A DNA stretch of 64,000 nucleotides from Candidatus Saccharimonadota bacterium (GCA_017460225.1 JAFUBM010000014.1:1-64000), one strand, 5' to 3'; shown: positions 1 to 7,527, counted from the stretch's first letter. The notes: generated from the letters alone by a model not told the origin. Program-made: numbers and translations.

Positions 1-35
1 ACGGCTTTACTGTTCGCTGCGTCGCGCAGTTGTAG
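1..35 (+). CDS. 3' end of the DGR target (variable) protein gene
   Basis: Only the last codons are inside the window. Reading from base 3 gives GFTVRCVAQL and a TAG stop. The ending G-x-x-VRCV is usual for C-type-lectin-like DGR variable proteins and FISUMP domains. The same ending is encoded in the template repeat 560 bases downstream, where the second residue is Leu (TTA) instead of Phe (TTT). The rest of the gene lies to the left of the window, so size, signal peptide and location cannot be judged. Confidence 0.85.
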   Translation, partial: GFTVRCVAQL

Positions 36-63
36 CGTCGTAGTTCCCCCTTCCCCCGAATTC
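1..63 (+). repeat. DGR variable repeat, 3' end with IMH
   Basis: Bases 1-63 match 561-623 in 62 of 63 positions. The only difference is base 8 (T) against base 568 (A), an adenine-specific change as expected of DGR mutagenic retrohoming. The 55 bases after it (9-63) are identical and run 28 bases past the stop codon; this invariant end is the candidate initiation-of-mutagenic-homology (IMH) segment. Similarity stops sharply after base 63. Confidence 0.9.
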
Positions 64-68
64 CCGGA

Positions 69-96
69 AAACCTCCCCCAGCGATGAGGGAGGTTT
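69..96. other. Hairpin just after the variable repeat
   Basis: A perfect 9-bp stem (69-77 with 88-96, AAACCTCCC/GGGAGGTTT) and a 10-base loop begin 5 bases after the repeat ends. A hairpin or cruciform a few bases downstream of the variable repeat is required for retrohoming in the Bordetella phage DGR, and this one has the matching position, although its loop is longer. It could also end the target-gene transcript, but no T-run follows. Confidence 0.55.
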
Positions 97-181
97 GGGG
101 GTGTCTGGGACAGAGAAGCTAAGGCCAGTCCACCCCGCTCGGAAAAAGAGTAAAACCGATGAGACTTGCGGGACGGTGTGG

Positions 182-187
182 TACAAT
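182..187 (+). promoter_or_regulatory. Candidate -10 box for the DGR RNA
   Basis: TACAAT preceded by GG is the same extended -10 style seen before many genes here. It would start an RNA near base 194 that runs through the structured region into the template repeat. No convincing -35 box lies at the usual distance. Confidence 0.4.
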
Positions 188-189
188 GG

Positions 190-412
190 AGACGTGAGGT
201 GCCGACGCTGCTAAGAGTATGAATGAGCTCCTAAACAAGGAGCTTCCGGAATCCGCTTAGAGGCAGCGATGCCCTCTGGCGGGAATTCAGAAGCGCCCTC
301 AGCATCTAAAAAAATCTCTACACAAGCTAAGGTCAATATCACTGGAGACGAAAGGTTCCTTTGACACTAAGCCGCTTCTCGAGGTCGTTGTCCTCTCTCT
401 ATCCCCTTTACC
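190..412 (+). ncRNA. Structured RNA region upstream of the template repeat
   Basis: No protein gene of normal size is present. Stems: CGCTGC (206-211) with GCAGCG (263-268), continued by TAAG (212-215) with CTTA (256-259), enclosing a 7-bp hairpin AGCTCCT/AGGAGCT (226-232 with 238-244). A second hairpin pairs GATGC (268-272) with GCATC (302-306) and GGCG (278-281) with CGCC (294-297). In other DGRs the Avd protein is often encoded between variable and template repeat; here the space holds structured sequence and two tiny reading frames (14 and 31 codons). I infer that it is the 5' part of the template RNA. Confidence 0.5.
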
Positions 413-623
413 GGAAACTACAATTGGGCTAACGCTAACCTTAACAATCGTGGGTCCAACGGGAACTTCTGGTCACGTACTGCCAACTCTCAGCCTAACG
501 CACGGAACTTGAACTTCAATGGCACTAACGTCAACCCTCAGAATAACAACAATAAGGTAAACGGCTTAACTGTTCGCTGCGTCGCGCAGTTGTAGCGTCG
601 TAGTTCCCCCTTCCCCCGAATTC
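413..623 (+). repeat. DGR template repeat (TR)
   Basis: Read in the frame of the target gene, this segment has about twenty Asn codons, fifteen of them AAC, spread through a C-type-lectin-like ending with FW at its start and VRCVAQL then stop at its end. AAC codons at variable positions are the signature of DGR templates, because adenine mutagenesis turns them into many residues but no stop. The last 63 bases match the variable repeat. The left boundary is an estimate, since the matching part of the variable repeat is outside the window. Confidence 0.9.
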
Positions 624-642
624 TCGTCAGGGCATAATCGTT

Positions 643-680
643 CCCCGGAGGTTAATCTCGTTTGAGCATTACCTCCGGGG
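643..680 (+). other. Hairpin between TR and reverse transcriptase
   Basis: A 10-bp stem (CCCCGGAGGT 643-652 with ACCTCCGGGG 671-680) begins 20 bases after the template repeat and ends 43 bases before the reverse transcriptase start. It may be a structured part of the spacer RNA that primes cDNA synthesis in DGRs, or it may attenuate transcription into the RT gene. No T-run follows. Confidence 0.45.
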
Positions 681-723
681 GCACCAGAAAAGCTAGTAAA
701 AAAGAATAGTTTGGAAAAAGAAA

Positions 724-1875
724 ATGCAGAGAGAACCAGAATACTTTGGTGAAGAGTGGGTCAAGACGTTTGGCGACGAGGCAGACCTAGATAGCTGGCT
801 GATGGCTGAGCTAACGAGAGCATTTTTCTTGGCTCGGAAAGCAAAGCGCTCGACTTATGACGAACAGGTGTTTGAGACAAGGCTGGTAGAAAACCTGATA
901 CAGCTAAAAGACGACGTAATGAACCGGATTTATCATCCGGGACACGGAATAGCGTTTATCGTCCACGACCCGGTGATGAGAGAAATTTTTGCCGCACCGT
1001 TTAGAGATAGAGTAATCCATCATTTTCTCTATAATGGAGTGGCGGACTGGTGGGACCGGAGACTAATCTATGATTGTTACTCTTGCCGAGTGGGCAAGGG
1101 GACGCTGTTTGGCATCCAGAGATTGGCGCACCACATCAAGTCTGTTTCCGAAGGATATACGAAAAAGGCATGGTCGATCAAGCTGGATGTAGAGGGGTAT
1201 TTTATGTCCCTGCCACGGCAGGGGCTGTACGAGCGCATAATGTGGGGGCTGGACCGGCAATTCCCAAACAAGGGGCCGATTTATGAAATCTATAAATACG
1301 CTTGGAAAGAAGTGATTTTTGATGAGCCGGTAAACGGAGTACATAGGCGGGGACATTTGGGCGAGTGGGATAAGCTGCCAAAGAGCAAGAGCTTGTTTTG
1401 TCAGCCACCGGGGAGAGGAATCGTGATCGGGAATCTGTCCTCGCAACTGCTCTCGAACATTTACTTGGATCTTTTGGATAGGTTTATTGTCTACGACCTG
1501 GGGTATAAACACTACGGGAGGTATGTGGACGATTTCTATATGATAGTAAAAGAGGAGGAGCTGGAAAAGGCGAAGAAAGACGTGGCGCTGATTGAGGCGT
1601 TTTTGACGAGTATCGGGCTGACGCTGCACCCAAAGAAAATCCACATCCAGCCAGTAGAGAGAGGCACGGCGTTTCTCGGGGCGGTGGTGTATCCGGGGAG
1701 AATCGTGCCGGGGAAGAGGATTATCCGGAATTATGTGAAAGCCCTAAAAGCATACACAAACGAGCTAAAAGACGAAGAGGTGATTATCTCTTATATGGGG
1801 ATGATGAAACACCTGAACTCTCAGCGGACGCAACAAAGGATTTTTGAGGCGGCGGGGATGGAGTATAATATCTAG
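724..1875 (+). CDS. DGR reverse transcriptase
   Basis: Group-II-intron-like reverse transcriptase of the DGR clade, 383 residues. It copies template-repeat RNA with errors at adenines, and the cDNA replaces the variable repeat of the target gene. Motifs in order: HHFLYNGVADWWDRRLIYDCYSCR (shown here in parts: HHFLYNGVAD, DCYSCRVGKGT) near residues 99-126, WSIKLDVEGYF (about 148-158), IGNLSSQ (about 236-242; this [IVL]GxxxSQ form is diagnostic for DGR enzymes, others have QGxxxSP), and the catalytic YVDDF (about 268-272). There is no maturase or endonuclease domain. It is located right after the template repeat and overlaps the convergent gene by 4 bases. The start at the first ATG has only a weak ribosome binding site. 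Confidence 0.95.
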   Translation: MQREPEYFGEEWVKTFGDEADLDSWLMAELTRAFFLARKAKRSTYDEQVFETRLVENLIQLKDDVMNRIYHPGHGIAFIVHDPVMREIFAAPFRDRVIHHFLYNGVADWWDRRLIYDCYSCRVGKGTLFGIQRLAHHIKSVSEGYTKKAWSIKLDVEGYFMSLPRQGLYERIMWGLDRQFPNKGPIYEIYKYAWKEVIFDEPVNGVHRRGHLGEWDKLPKSKSLFCQPPGRGIVIGNLSSQLLSNIYLDLLDRFIVYDLGYKHYGRYVDDFYMIVKEEELEKAKKDVALIEAFLTSIGLTLHPKKIHIQPVERGTAFLGAVVYPGRIVPGKRIIRNYVKALKAYTNELKDEEVIISYMGMMKHLNSQRTQQRIFEAAGMEYNI

Positions 1876-2735
1876 CTGTTTTTGTGGGACTGGGCGATGG
1901 TGGGAAAGAGCTTTTGCTCGGTCTCGATGGCGGAGAGGGCGGAGATGAGCTGGGCGGCGATGGCGGTGGAGTCGCCGATGCTCCAAATCTCTAGGGTCTC
2001 GATCTGCATAACATCGCACATACCGCGCTTCAAAATCTCGGAGATTTTGGTGAGACCGGCGGGCTTGTCGAGCTCGCCGCGAGCAATCATCAGGACCATT
2101 TTGTGAGCGATGCGCATTTGGTCGGTAAACTTCTCGGTAAGGATGGTACGGCCGTCTGGGTCTTTGTATTTTTTATAGAGGCGGAAAGCGGTCCGGAAGA
2201 CCTCCTCGACCTTTTGGTGGACCTGGGGCATGGGGAAACTCTGGATAATCATCTTCTCAAACTTTTGTTGTTTGAGCTCACGAGAGTTTAGCAGGAGCTT
2301 GTACTCTGTCTCGGAGACTTTGTCCTTGAGATAAAAATAGACAGAGTCGGCGGTTTGGCGGGGAGCGCCCTTAATATAGGCGGACTTTTTGACCGCGTCG
2401 ATATAGAAGTCGAGATTGGAAAAGGAGATGATACCGTCACGGAACTTATAGTCAAAATCCGTGTCGCGCTTGACCCCGACGCGGAGCTTGACCTCCGGGC
2501 CGATTTTGTTGGCCAGGATGATGGCGGAGTGGCCACCGATAATCCAGAAATTGCCCGTGGCACGCATAAAGACGATACGGGTGTAGTTGGTCTCTTCTAG
2601 AGAGTAGAGTTTTTTCTTGCGGGCAAGATAGGCTTGTTTTTCCAGACGTTTTTGCTCACGCTCTTCTTGGGTTTGGTTTTTTTGGGTTTGGGCGTGAGCG
2701 GGTGTGCGGGGCGATGCGTTGGGCGATGCGGGCAT
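1872..2735 (-). CDS. Candidate DGR accessory protein (MutS-I-like plus Avd-like helices)
   Basis: 287 residues, no assignment certain. After a charged, Gln/Lys-rich N-terminus, residues about 45-125 have the spacing of the MutS mismatch-recognition domain I (a hydrophobic strand, GNFW where MutS has GDFY, then an Ala-rich helix and further strands). Residues about 165-280 are predicted all helical with a four-helix-bundle look (QMRIAHKMVLMIARGE, ISEILKRGMCDVMQIETLE), like the DGR protein Avd. MutS-like (MSL) genes have been described next to DGRs. It ends tail to tail with the reverse transcriptase, overlapping 4 bases. Promoter TATAAT (rc of 2763-2768) and a strong AGGAGGAGG ribosome binding site fix the start. 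Family membership is inference from pattern and position. Confidence 0.5.
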   Translation of the reverse strand: MPASPNASPRTPAHAQTQKNQTQEEREQKRLEKQAYLARKKKLYSLEETNYTRIVFMRATGNFWIIGGHSAIILANKIGPEVKLRVGVKRDTDFDYKFRDGIISFSNLDFYIDAVKKSAYIKGAPRQTADSVYFYLKDKVSETEYKLLLNSRELKQQKFEKMIIQSFPMPQVHQKVEEVFRTAFRLYKKYKDPDGRTILTEKFTDQMRIAHKMVLMIARGELDKPAGLTKISEILKRGMCDVMQIETLEIWSIGDSTAIAAQLISALSAIETEQKLFPTIAQSHKNS

Positions 2736-2776
2736 AATCCTCCTCCTATTTGTTCTTGGGAGTATTATAGCATAGA

Positions 2777-4081
2777 TTAGGGGAGACGGGAGAGAATGAT
2801 GAGGTTTTCTATATGGGGCGTCTTGGGGAAGAAGTTGAAGGGGACGATTTTGGCGATACGGTAGTGCTGGAGCAGGAGAGCGACGTCGCGGGCCTGAGTA
2901 GAGGGGTTGCAGGAGAGATAGATGATGGTTTCGGGCTGGACGGCGTTGAGACGTTCGATTAACTTAGCGTCGCAGCCGGCGCGGGGAGGGTCGAGGATGA
3001 CGGTCTGGCCGGGCTGGATGAAATCTGTGACGTCTTCGGACTTGGCCAAGATGGCGAGGGTTTGCTTGCGGTCGGAGGTTCCTTTCGGGACACGGAGTTC
3101 TCTCGGCCCGTCGTTACGGGCGAGAGCCTCCTCTTCCTCGGCCCGTTGGCCTGCGGACGGTCCCGAGAAGAAACACTCCTCCCCGCAAACTTCCTCGCAA
3201 TTTTTTACTAGTTCTTTAAATGCTGATTTATCAGATTCTACCAATACTAATTTTTTGTCGCGGGCGACGGAGAGGCCGATGGTGCCGACACCGGAATAGA
3301 GGTCGAGGACGTCGCTGGTGGTGATGTGTTTTCTAATCTCTTGCAGAGCGAGCTCGTAGACCGGGAGGTTGATCTGGAAGAAGCCGTTGGGAGAATAAGA
3401 GTATTCGTGGCCGAGGAGCGTATCGCGAAGATTGGGGAAGACTGGGTGAGGGCGGTGGTTTTCTAAGAGACCGCCAGAGACTTCGCCGTGTTGATTGCAG
3501 CGCAGAAGCAAGGACTGGTATTTGCGGGCTTCTTCATGGCGATTATTTAGGTCTCTGACGCATTCTAAGGCTGCCTGTAGCAATTCTGGACGTTCGAGGC
3601 TAGACGTAAGCACTTTTTGTTTTTTGTGCGTCCCACGGGCTCTGAAAGCCAAATAAATGCAATTGTCTGAATTGTCCCAGTAGAGCGCATATTCCATTTT
3701 GTTACGATAATGCCATTCTTTGCCGTCGGTCTGGACGGGGGAGATGTCTAGACCGTCGAGGGGGATGTGGGCTTGGCGGAGAGATTCGGCGACGAGCGCG
3801 CACTTCTGAGCGAGTTCGTAGTCCCAGTCGAAAATTTGCCAGGGAGAGGTGGAGAGATAGAGCGAGTCACGCGGCGTGACGCGATGGGGCGAGGGATGTT
3901 CGATTTCTGTGGCGATGCCCTCGAGATAAGAGGATTTGCGTTTGGTGAGGTCGAAAGCGGTGACGGTCTCCCCAGGCAGGGCGTTCCAGAGAAAGACCTT
4001 TTTGCCGTGGTCGGGAGAGGCGGGGTCGTCGAGCGTGCCGAGGGCTTGGCCGCCGGGGGTAAGTTTTGTTACGTGAATCAT
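2777..4081 (-). CDS. RlmD/TrmA-family RNA (uracil-5-)-methyltransferase
   Basis: SAM-dependent methyltransferase forming 5-methyluridine in rRNA or tRNA, 434 residues. N-terminal TRAM-like part (1-60), then YRNKMEYA (about 122-129), the SAM motif LDLYSGVGTIGL (about 258-269), DPPRAGCD and the catalytic SCNPSTQARD near the end. The Fe-S cysteines of E. coli RlmD are not apparent. Residues about 299-339 are encoded by a 123-bp palindromic element shared with valS and interrupt the Rossmann fold after its second strand; the family has no such insert. TATAAT lies 8 bases before the ATG, so the mRNA is probably leaderless. Whether the substrate is 23S rRNA or tRNA is not certain. Confidence 0.85.
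   Translation of the reverse strand: MIHVTKLTPGGQALGTLDDPASPDHGKKVFLWNALPGETVTAFDLTKRKSSYLEGIATEIEHPSPHRVTPRDSLYLSTSPWQIFDWDYELAQKCALVAESLRQAHIPLDGLDISPVQTDGKEWHYRNKMEYALYWDNSDNCIYLAFRARGTHKKQKVLTSSLERPELLQAALECVRDLNNRHEEARKYQSLLLRCNQHGEVSGGLLENHRPHPVFPNLRDTLLGHEYSYSPNGFFQINLPVYELALQEIRKHITTSDVLDLYSGVGTIGLSVARDKKLVLVESDKSAFKELVKNCEEVCGEECFFSGPSAGQRAEEEEALARNDGPRELRVPKGTSDRKQTLAILAKSEDVTDFIQPGQTVILDPPRAGCDAKLIERLNAVQPETIIYLSCNPSTQARDVALLLQHYRIAKIVPFNFFPKTPHIENLIILSRLP
3064..3186. repeat. Palindromic element family A, copy 1 (inside the rlmD-like gene)
   Basis: A 123-bp element (41 codons, in frame) almost identical to 6479-6601. Outer arms 3078-3091 and 3160-3174 pair with one bulge; an inner stem pairs CTCTCG-CCCGT with ACGGG-CGAGAG around CGTT (about 3099-3126). 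The two copies differ almost only in the outer arms, and the changes compensate each other (TCGGGAC/GTCCCGA here, CCGAGAC/GTCTCGG in the other copy), so pairing is conserved. Confidence 0.9.
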
Positions 4082-4120
4082 TAGAGGTGATTATAGCACA
4101 GAAGGCGGAACATAGGAAAT

Positions 4121-4151
4121 ACATAGGTAAAACGTAGGAAATTACCTATGT
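4121..4151. other. Intergenic hairpin upstream of the rlmD-like gene
   Basis: A perfect 10-bp inverted repeat (ACATAGGTAA 4121-4130, TTACCTATGT 4142-4151) followed on the + strand by TTTTT. Part of it is repeated directly as CATAGGAAATA at 4111. It lies between tRNA-Gln and the -10 box of the methyltransferase gene. It resembles a terminator on the + strand, but no + gene precedes it. Confidence 0.4.
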
Positions 4152-4171
4152 TTTTGGGGAAGGTGAGAGAT

Positions 4172-4193
4172 AAAAAAGAGGTCCCGAGGGACT
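4172..4193 (-). terminator. Terminator of tRNA-Gln
   Basis: On the - strand AAGTCCCTCGGGACCT forms a short hairpin followed by CTTTTTTA, just downstream of the tRNA. Confidence 0.65.
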
Positions 4194-4207
4194 TTGGAGG
4201 ATAGGCT

Positions 4208-4282
4208 TGGCTGGGCTGGCAGGGATCGAACCTGCGAAGGACGGGACCAAAACCCGTTGTCTTACCACTTGGCGACAGCCCA
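4208..4282 (-). tRNA. tRNA-Gln (anticodon TTG)
   Basis: Cloverleaf on the - strand: acceptor TGGGCTG/CAGCCCA with discriminator G and encoded CCA; anticodon stem ACGGG/CCCGT around loop TTTTGGT gives anticodon TTG; T-loop GGTTCGATCCC. It reads CAA codons. Confidence 0.93.
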
Positions 4283-4334
4283 ATCGCTAGCTATTTTAGC
4301 ACAGGAAGGCAACGGAGTCAATTTACGGGGGAGG

Positions 4335-7271
4335 CTACTCGATAACCGTGAGCTCTTGTTTCAAGCGGGAGATGAGGGCGGTTTTGTCGGCGATTCCCTG
4401 GCGGGTTTCTTCGACGAGATGGGCGGGAGCCTTGGCGACGTAGTTGGGATTTTCGAGGCGCTTCTCAAGAGCGTCGAGCTCGCGACCGACGGAGAGAATC
4501 CGCTCGGTCAGGGCGTCTTTGTAGACTTTGAGGATGTCGTCGGAGACGTCGAGATAAACTTCGCGGCCGGAGAGCGCAAGCCGAATCCCGCGAGGCGAAC
4601 CCTTGGTTGGGCCGATTTTGTCGGTGTGGGTCAAAGCGCGAAGCAGCTCGGCATTCTCCTCTATCAGCCCATCATCACCATAGAGCAGACCGATGTCGAC
4701 ACCTTTGACGGCATCTTTGAGACCGGCGAGCACCCGGCGTGCCTCAAGGACGGTCTCTTGGAGACGAGTGAAGTTCTCGGCGGAAATCGGGTCGAAGTTG
4801 AGCGGGGTTGGCCAGGACTGGTTAATCAGGAAGCCGTCTGTCCAGGAGAGCGCCTGCCAGATGGTCTCGGTGACGAAAGGCATGAAGGGATGGGCGATAA
4901 TCAAAAGATTTTCTAGCGTGCGCTTCAGAAGCGGGAGGTTTTTGAAGATTTTTTCACTCTCGAGGAACCAGTCGGCGTATTTGTCCCAGATGGTGCTATA
5001 AAGCTCTTCGACGGCTTCGGCGAAGCGGTAGGATTTGAGGTCTTTGGCGACGGATTTGGCGAGGCTGTTGAGCTCGCGGCAGATCCAATCTTCGGACATG
5101 CTGAGGGTATCGTAATGCAATGAGTCGCCAGAGGTCTTTTTCGCTAGGGAAAATTCAGTCTGATTTCCCTCGTCGACCAGTCGGTTCGAGCGCAAAGCCG
5201 TTCGGGTAGCACCGGCCACGTTTTGCGCTCTCCCGTGTTCTCCTCGGGAAATCCGTGAATTTTCTTTAGTCGCTTCAAAAGACTCTGTCGACTCATTTAC
5301 TAGACCATCGATGAAGCGGGAGATGTTCCAGAGTTTGTTGCAGAGGTTGCGGCCGGCGATGACGGATTCCTCCGAGAAAGCCTGGGACATACCGGCGGAG
5401 CGGCCGCGGAGAATCCCTAGCCGGAAAGCATCGGAGCCGTACTTGGCGACAAGATCCATCGGATTGATAACGTTACCCTTGGACTTGCTCATTTTCTTGC
5501 CGTGGGCGTCGAGCACGAGACCGTGGAGATAAACTTCCTTAAACGGCACCTCGCCGGTAACGTAAACCCCAATCATAATCATCCGGGCAATCCAGGCAAA
5601 GAGAATGTCAGCACCGGTCTCCATAACATTGAGCGGATAATAGGGCGAACCGTGGGCTTCGGTCCAGTCTGTGCAGACGATTGGCCAGTGGGCGGAGGAG
5701 AACCAGGTGTCAAAGGTGTCTTCATCTCGAACGTATTTGACCCCGCCAACCTCAATTTCTTTTAGATTGACGCGCGTGTCAAAAATCCAGTCGGCGGCAT
5801 CGGAGAAGTTATCCTTCCCTGTCCCGGCGGACTCGGTGCGGACTTTCTTAAACATCGGGATGGGAATCCCCCAAGGAATCTGGCGAGAGATGTTCCAATC
5901 TTTAAGCCCGGCGAGGTAGTTGGTCAACACCTTTTGCTTGCTTTTTGGATAAAATTTAATCTCGTTGTGGTCTAGATGCTGGATGGCGAGCTTGGCGAGT
6001 TTCTCGGTATCGATGAACCACTGCTCTTTCAGAGTAGGCTCAATCACCGTGCCGCATTTGTAACAATGGGCGACGGCGTGGGAGATTTCGTGAGAGCCGA
6101 GGAGCAGGCCTTGGTCTCGTAAATCTTTGATCACAAGGGCGCGGCATTCTTCGGTGGAGAGACCAGCGTAACGCTTACCGGCGGCGGGCAACATCCGCCC
6201 GTCGTCACCAATGACCTGAAGATTCTCTAGATTGTGGCGTTTGCCAACCTCAAAATCGTCGAAATCGTGCGCGGGGGTAATCTTGACCGCACCGGTGCCA
6301 TACTCCGGATCGGCGTGCTCGTCGGCAATGATGGGAATCGTGCGGTTAGTCAGAGGGAGCTTGACGAATTTGCCAATCAGATCTTTGTAGCGGGCGTCGA
6401 AGGGGTTGACCGCAACGGCTTGGTCGCCGAAGAGGGTTTCGGGGCGGGTGGTGCTGATGATTATGGTGCGATTTCGGGGCTTGCGGTCGGAGGTACTTTC
6501 CGAGACACGGAGTTCTCTCGGCCCGTCGTTACGGGCGAGAGCCTCCTCTTCCTCGGCCCGTTGGCCTGCGGACGGTCTCGGAGAAGTACACTCCTCCCCG
6601 CCGCCTGAAATCGCACTGTTTTCCACTACTTCGTAGGCGATGTCCCAGAGGAAGCCGGGCTCGTCTTTGTGCTCGACTTCGATGTCGGCGAAGGCGGTCT
6701 GGTGCTTGGGGCAGTAGTTGACTAGCTTTTCCCCTCTGTAAATAAAGCCGTCGTTCCACATCTTCTCAAAAGTCTTGTAAACCCGAGAGACGACATTCTC
6801 GTCTAATGTAAAGGTTAGGTCGTCCCAAGCGCAGCTAGCCCCGAGCGCGCGGACCTGGAGCTCCATATTACCTCGCTGCTCCTGAACGAAGTCCCAGACC
6901 TGAGCGTAGAGCTCGTCACGAGAGTATTCAAAACGCGAGTGGCCCTGGGCCTCAAGCGCCCGCTCGTACACCACCCAAGTCTCAAAACCGGCGTGGTCTG
7001 CCCCCGGAATATACCAGGCACTCTTCCCTTGCAGGCGATAAAAACGCGTCAATGTGTCTTCAAGCGCGATAGTGAGGCCGTGGCCGATGTGGAGATTGCC
7101 GTTGGCGTTGGGGGGAGGCATAACAATGGAATAGTATGGTCTGCCGTTAGGAGTTTTCGCTCCGGCAGACTGATTATTAACCTCGCTGGGGTTAAAAAGG
7201 CCTTCGGATTCCCAAGCGGCGTAGATGTCAGATTCAAAGTTTTGCGGTTCGTAAGAAGATGTGAATTTCAT
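4335..7271 (-). CDS. valS: Valyl-tRNA synthetase
   Basis: Class Ia synthetase charging tRNA-Val, 978 residues. HIGH-type motif HIGHG at 61-65, editing domain with STTRPETLFGD (about 275-285), WIARMIMIG region, KMSKSK near 592, helical anticodon-binding domain and a C-terminal coiled coil (about 900-978, LDALEKRLENPNY). Two palindromic elements are inserted in frame: family A at residues about 224-264, just before the editing motif, and family B at about 669-707, at the start of the anticodon-binding domain. Without them the length is close to that of normal ValRS. TAGAAT lies 6 bases before the ATG, and another promoter about 175 bases upstream could give a longer transcript. Confidence 0.96.
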   Translation of the reverse strand: MKFTSSYEPQNFESDIYAAWESEGLFNPSEVNNQSAGAKTPNGRPYYSIVMPPPNANGNLHIGHGLTIALEDTLTRFYRLQGKSAWYIPGADHAGFETWVVYERALEAQGHSRFEYSRDELYAQVWDFVQEQRGNMELQVRALGASCAWDDLTFTLDENVVSRVYKTFEKMWNDGFIYRGEKLVNYCPKHQTAFADIEVEHKDEPGFLWDIAYEVVENSAISGGGEECTSPRPSAGQRAEEEEALARNDGPRELRVSESTSDRKPRNRTIIISTTRPETLFGDQAVAVNPFDARYKDLIGKFVKLPLTNRTIPIIADEHADPEYGTGAVKITPAHDFDDFEVGKRHNLENLQVIGDDGRMLPAAGKRYAGLSTEECRALVIKDLRDQGLLLGSHEISHAVAHCYKCGTVIEPTLKEQWFIDTEKLAKLAIQHLDHNEIKFYPKSKQKVLTNYLAGLKDWNISRQIPWGIPIPMFKKVRTESAGTGKDNFSDAADWIFDTRVNLKEIEVGGVKYVRDEDTFDTWFSSAHWPIVCTDWTEAHGSPYYPLNVMETGADILFAWIARMIMIGVYVTGEVPFKEVYLHGLVLDAHGKKMSKSKGNVINPMDLVAKYGSDAFRLGILRGRSAGMSQAFSEESVIAGRNLCNKLWNISRFIDGLVNESTESFEATKENSRISRGEHGRAQNVAGATRTALRSNRLVDEGNQTEFSLAKKTSGDSLHYDTLSMSEDWICRELNSLAKSVAKDLKSYRFAEAVEELYSTIWDKYADWFLESEKIFKNLPLLKRTLENLLIIAHPFMPFVTETIWQALSWTDGFLINQSWPTPLNFDPISAENFTRLQETVLEARRVLAGLKDAVKGVDIGLLYGDDGLIEENAELLRALTHTDKIGPTKGSPRGIRLALSGREVYLDVSDDILKVYKDALTERILSVGRELDALEKRLENPNYVAKAPAHLVEETRQGIADKTALISRLKQELTVIE
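5149..5264. repeat. Palindromic element family B (inside valS)
   Basis: Three nested perfect inverted repeats: GAAAATTCA/TGAATTTTC (5149-5157, 5256-5264), GATTTCCC/GGGAAATC (5162-5169, 5246-5253) and GAGCGCAAA/TTTGCGCTC (5188-5196, 5222-5230), around a loop with CCG/CGG pairing. It encodes about 39 residues that interrupt ValRS between the catalytic core and the anticodon-binding domain. I found no second full copy in the window. Confidence 0.8.
6479..6601. repeat. Palindromic element family A, copy 2 (inside valS)
   Basis: Same length, orientation and reading frame as 3064-3186. Outer arms 6493-6506 and 6575-6589 pair perfectly apart from one bulged base. Both copies translate to PSAGQRAEEEEALARNDGPR within the host proteins. 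Confidence 0.9.
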
Positions 7272-7444
7272 AAAACTATTCTACCATAATTCCCTTTTCA
7301 CGTCCATTTTCTTTGCACAAAAAGCAGAACCACTTTATTTCGCTTGCAAAAACAATCCTTTTATGGTTTATCTTTTCAAAATGTGCGTACACTCACCCAA
7401 AAGTTTTATAAGGTTCGATTCGCAGTGACCTTTTGGATGGTTTT

Positions 7445-7473
7445 ATTGTAGTATAAGCGGGATGCTAAGTCAA
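7445..7473 (-). promoter_or_regulatory. Promoter pointing toward valS
   Basis: On the - strand TTGACT (rc of 7468-7473), a 17-base spacer and TACAAT (rc of 7445-7450) make a good sigma-70 promoter. A transcript from here would have a leader of about 165 bases before valS, with a possible stem CCAAAAG/CTTTTGG. I do not recognise a T-box or known riboswitch. The + strand of the gap 7272-7684 shows nothing coding until 7685. Confidence 0.5.
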
Positions 7474-7527
7474 GGGGGTGCTAATGTGCTCTATAGTTGA
7501 CTTATTTTGGCTGTGTAAAACCGATGG

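Noticed and set aside
269-364. A 31-codon reading frame in the DGR spacer
   Set aside because: It has no clear ribosome binding site of its own, overlaps two hairpins and has no recognisable motif; the segment is better explained as structured RNA.
7405-7440. A tRNA suggested by GGTTCGATTC on the + strand
   Set aside because: The flanks do not pair as a T-stem, and no acceptor or anticodon stem is present.
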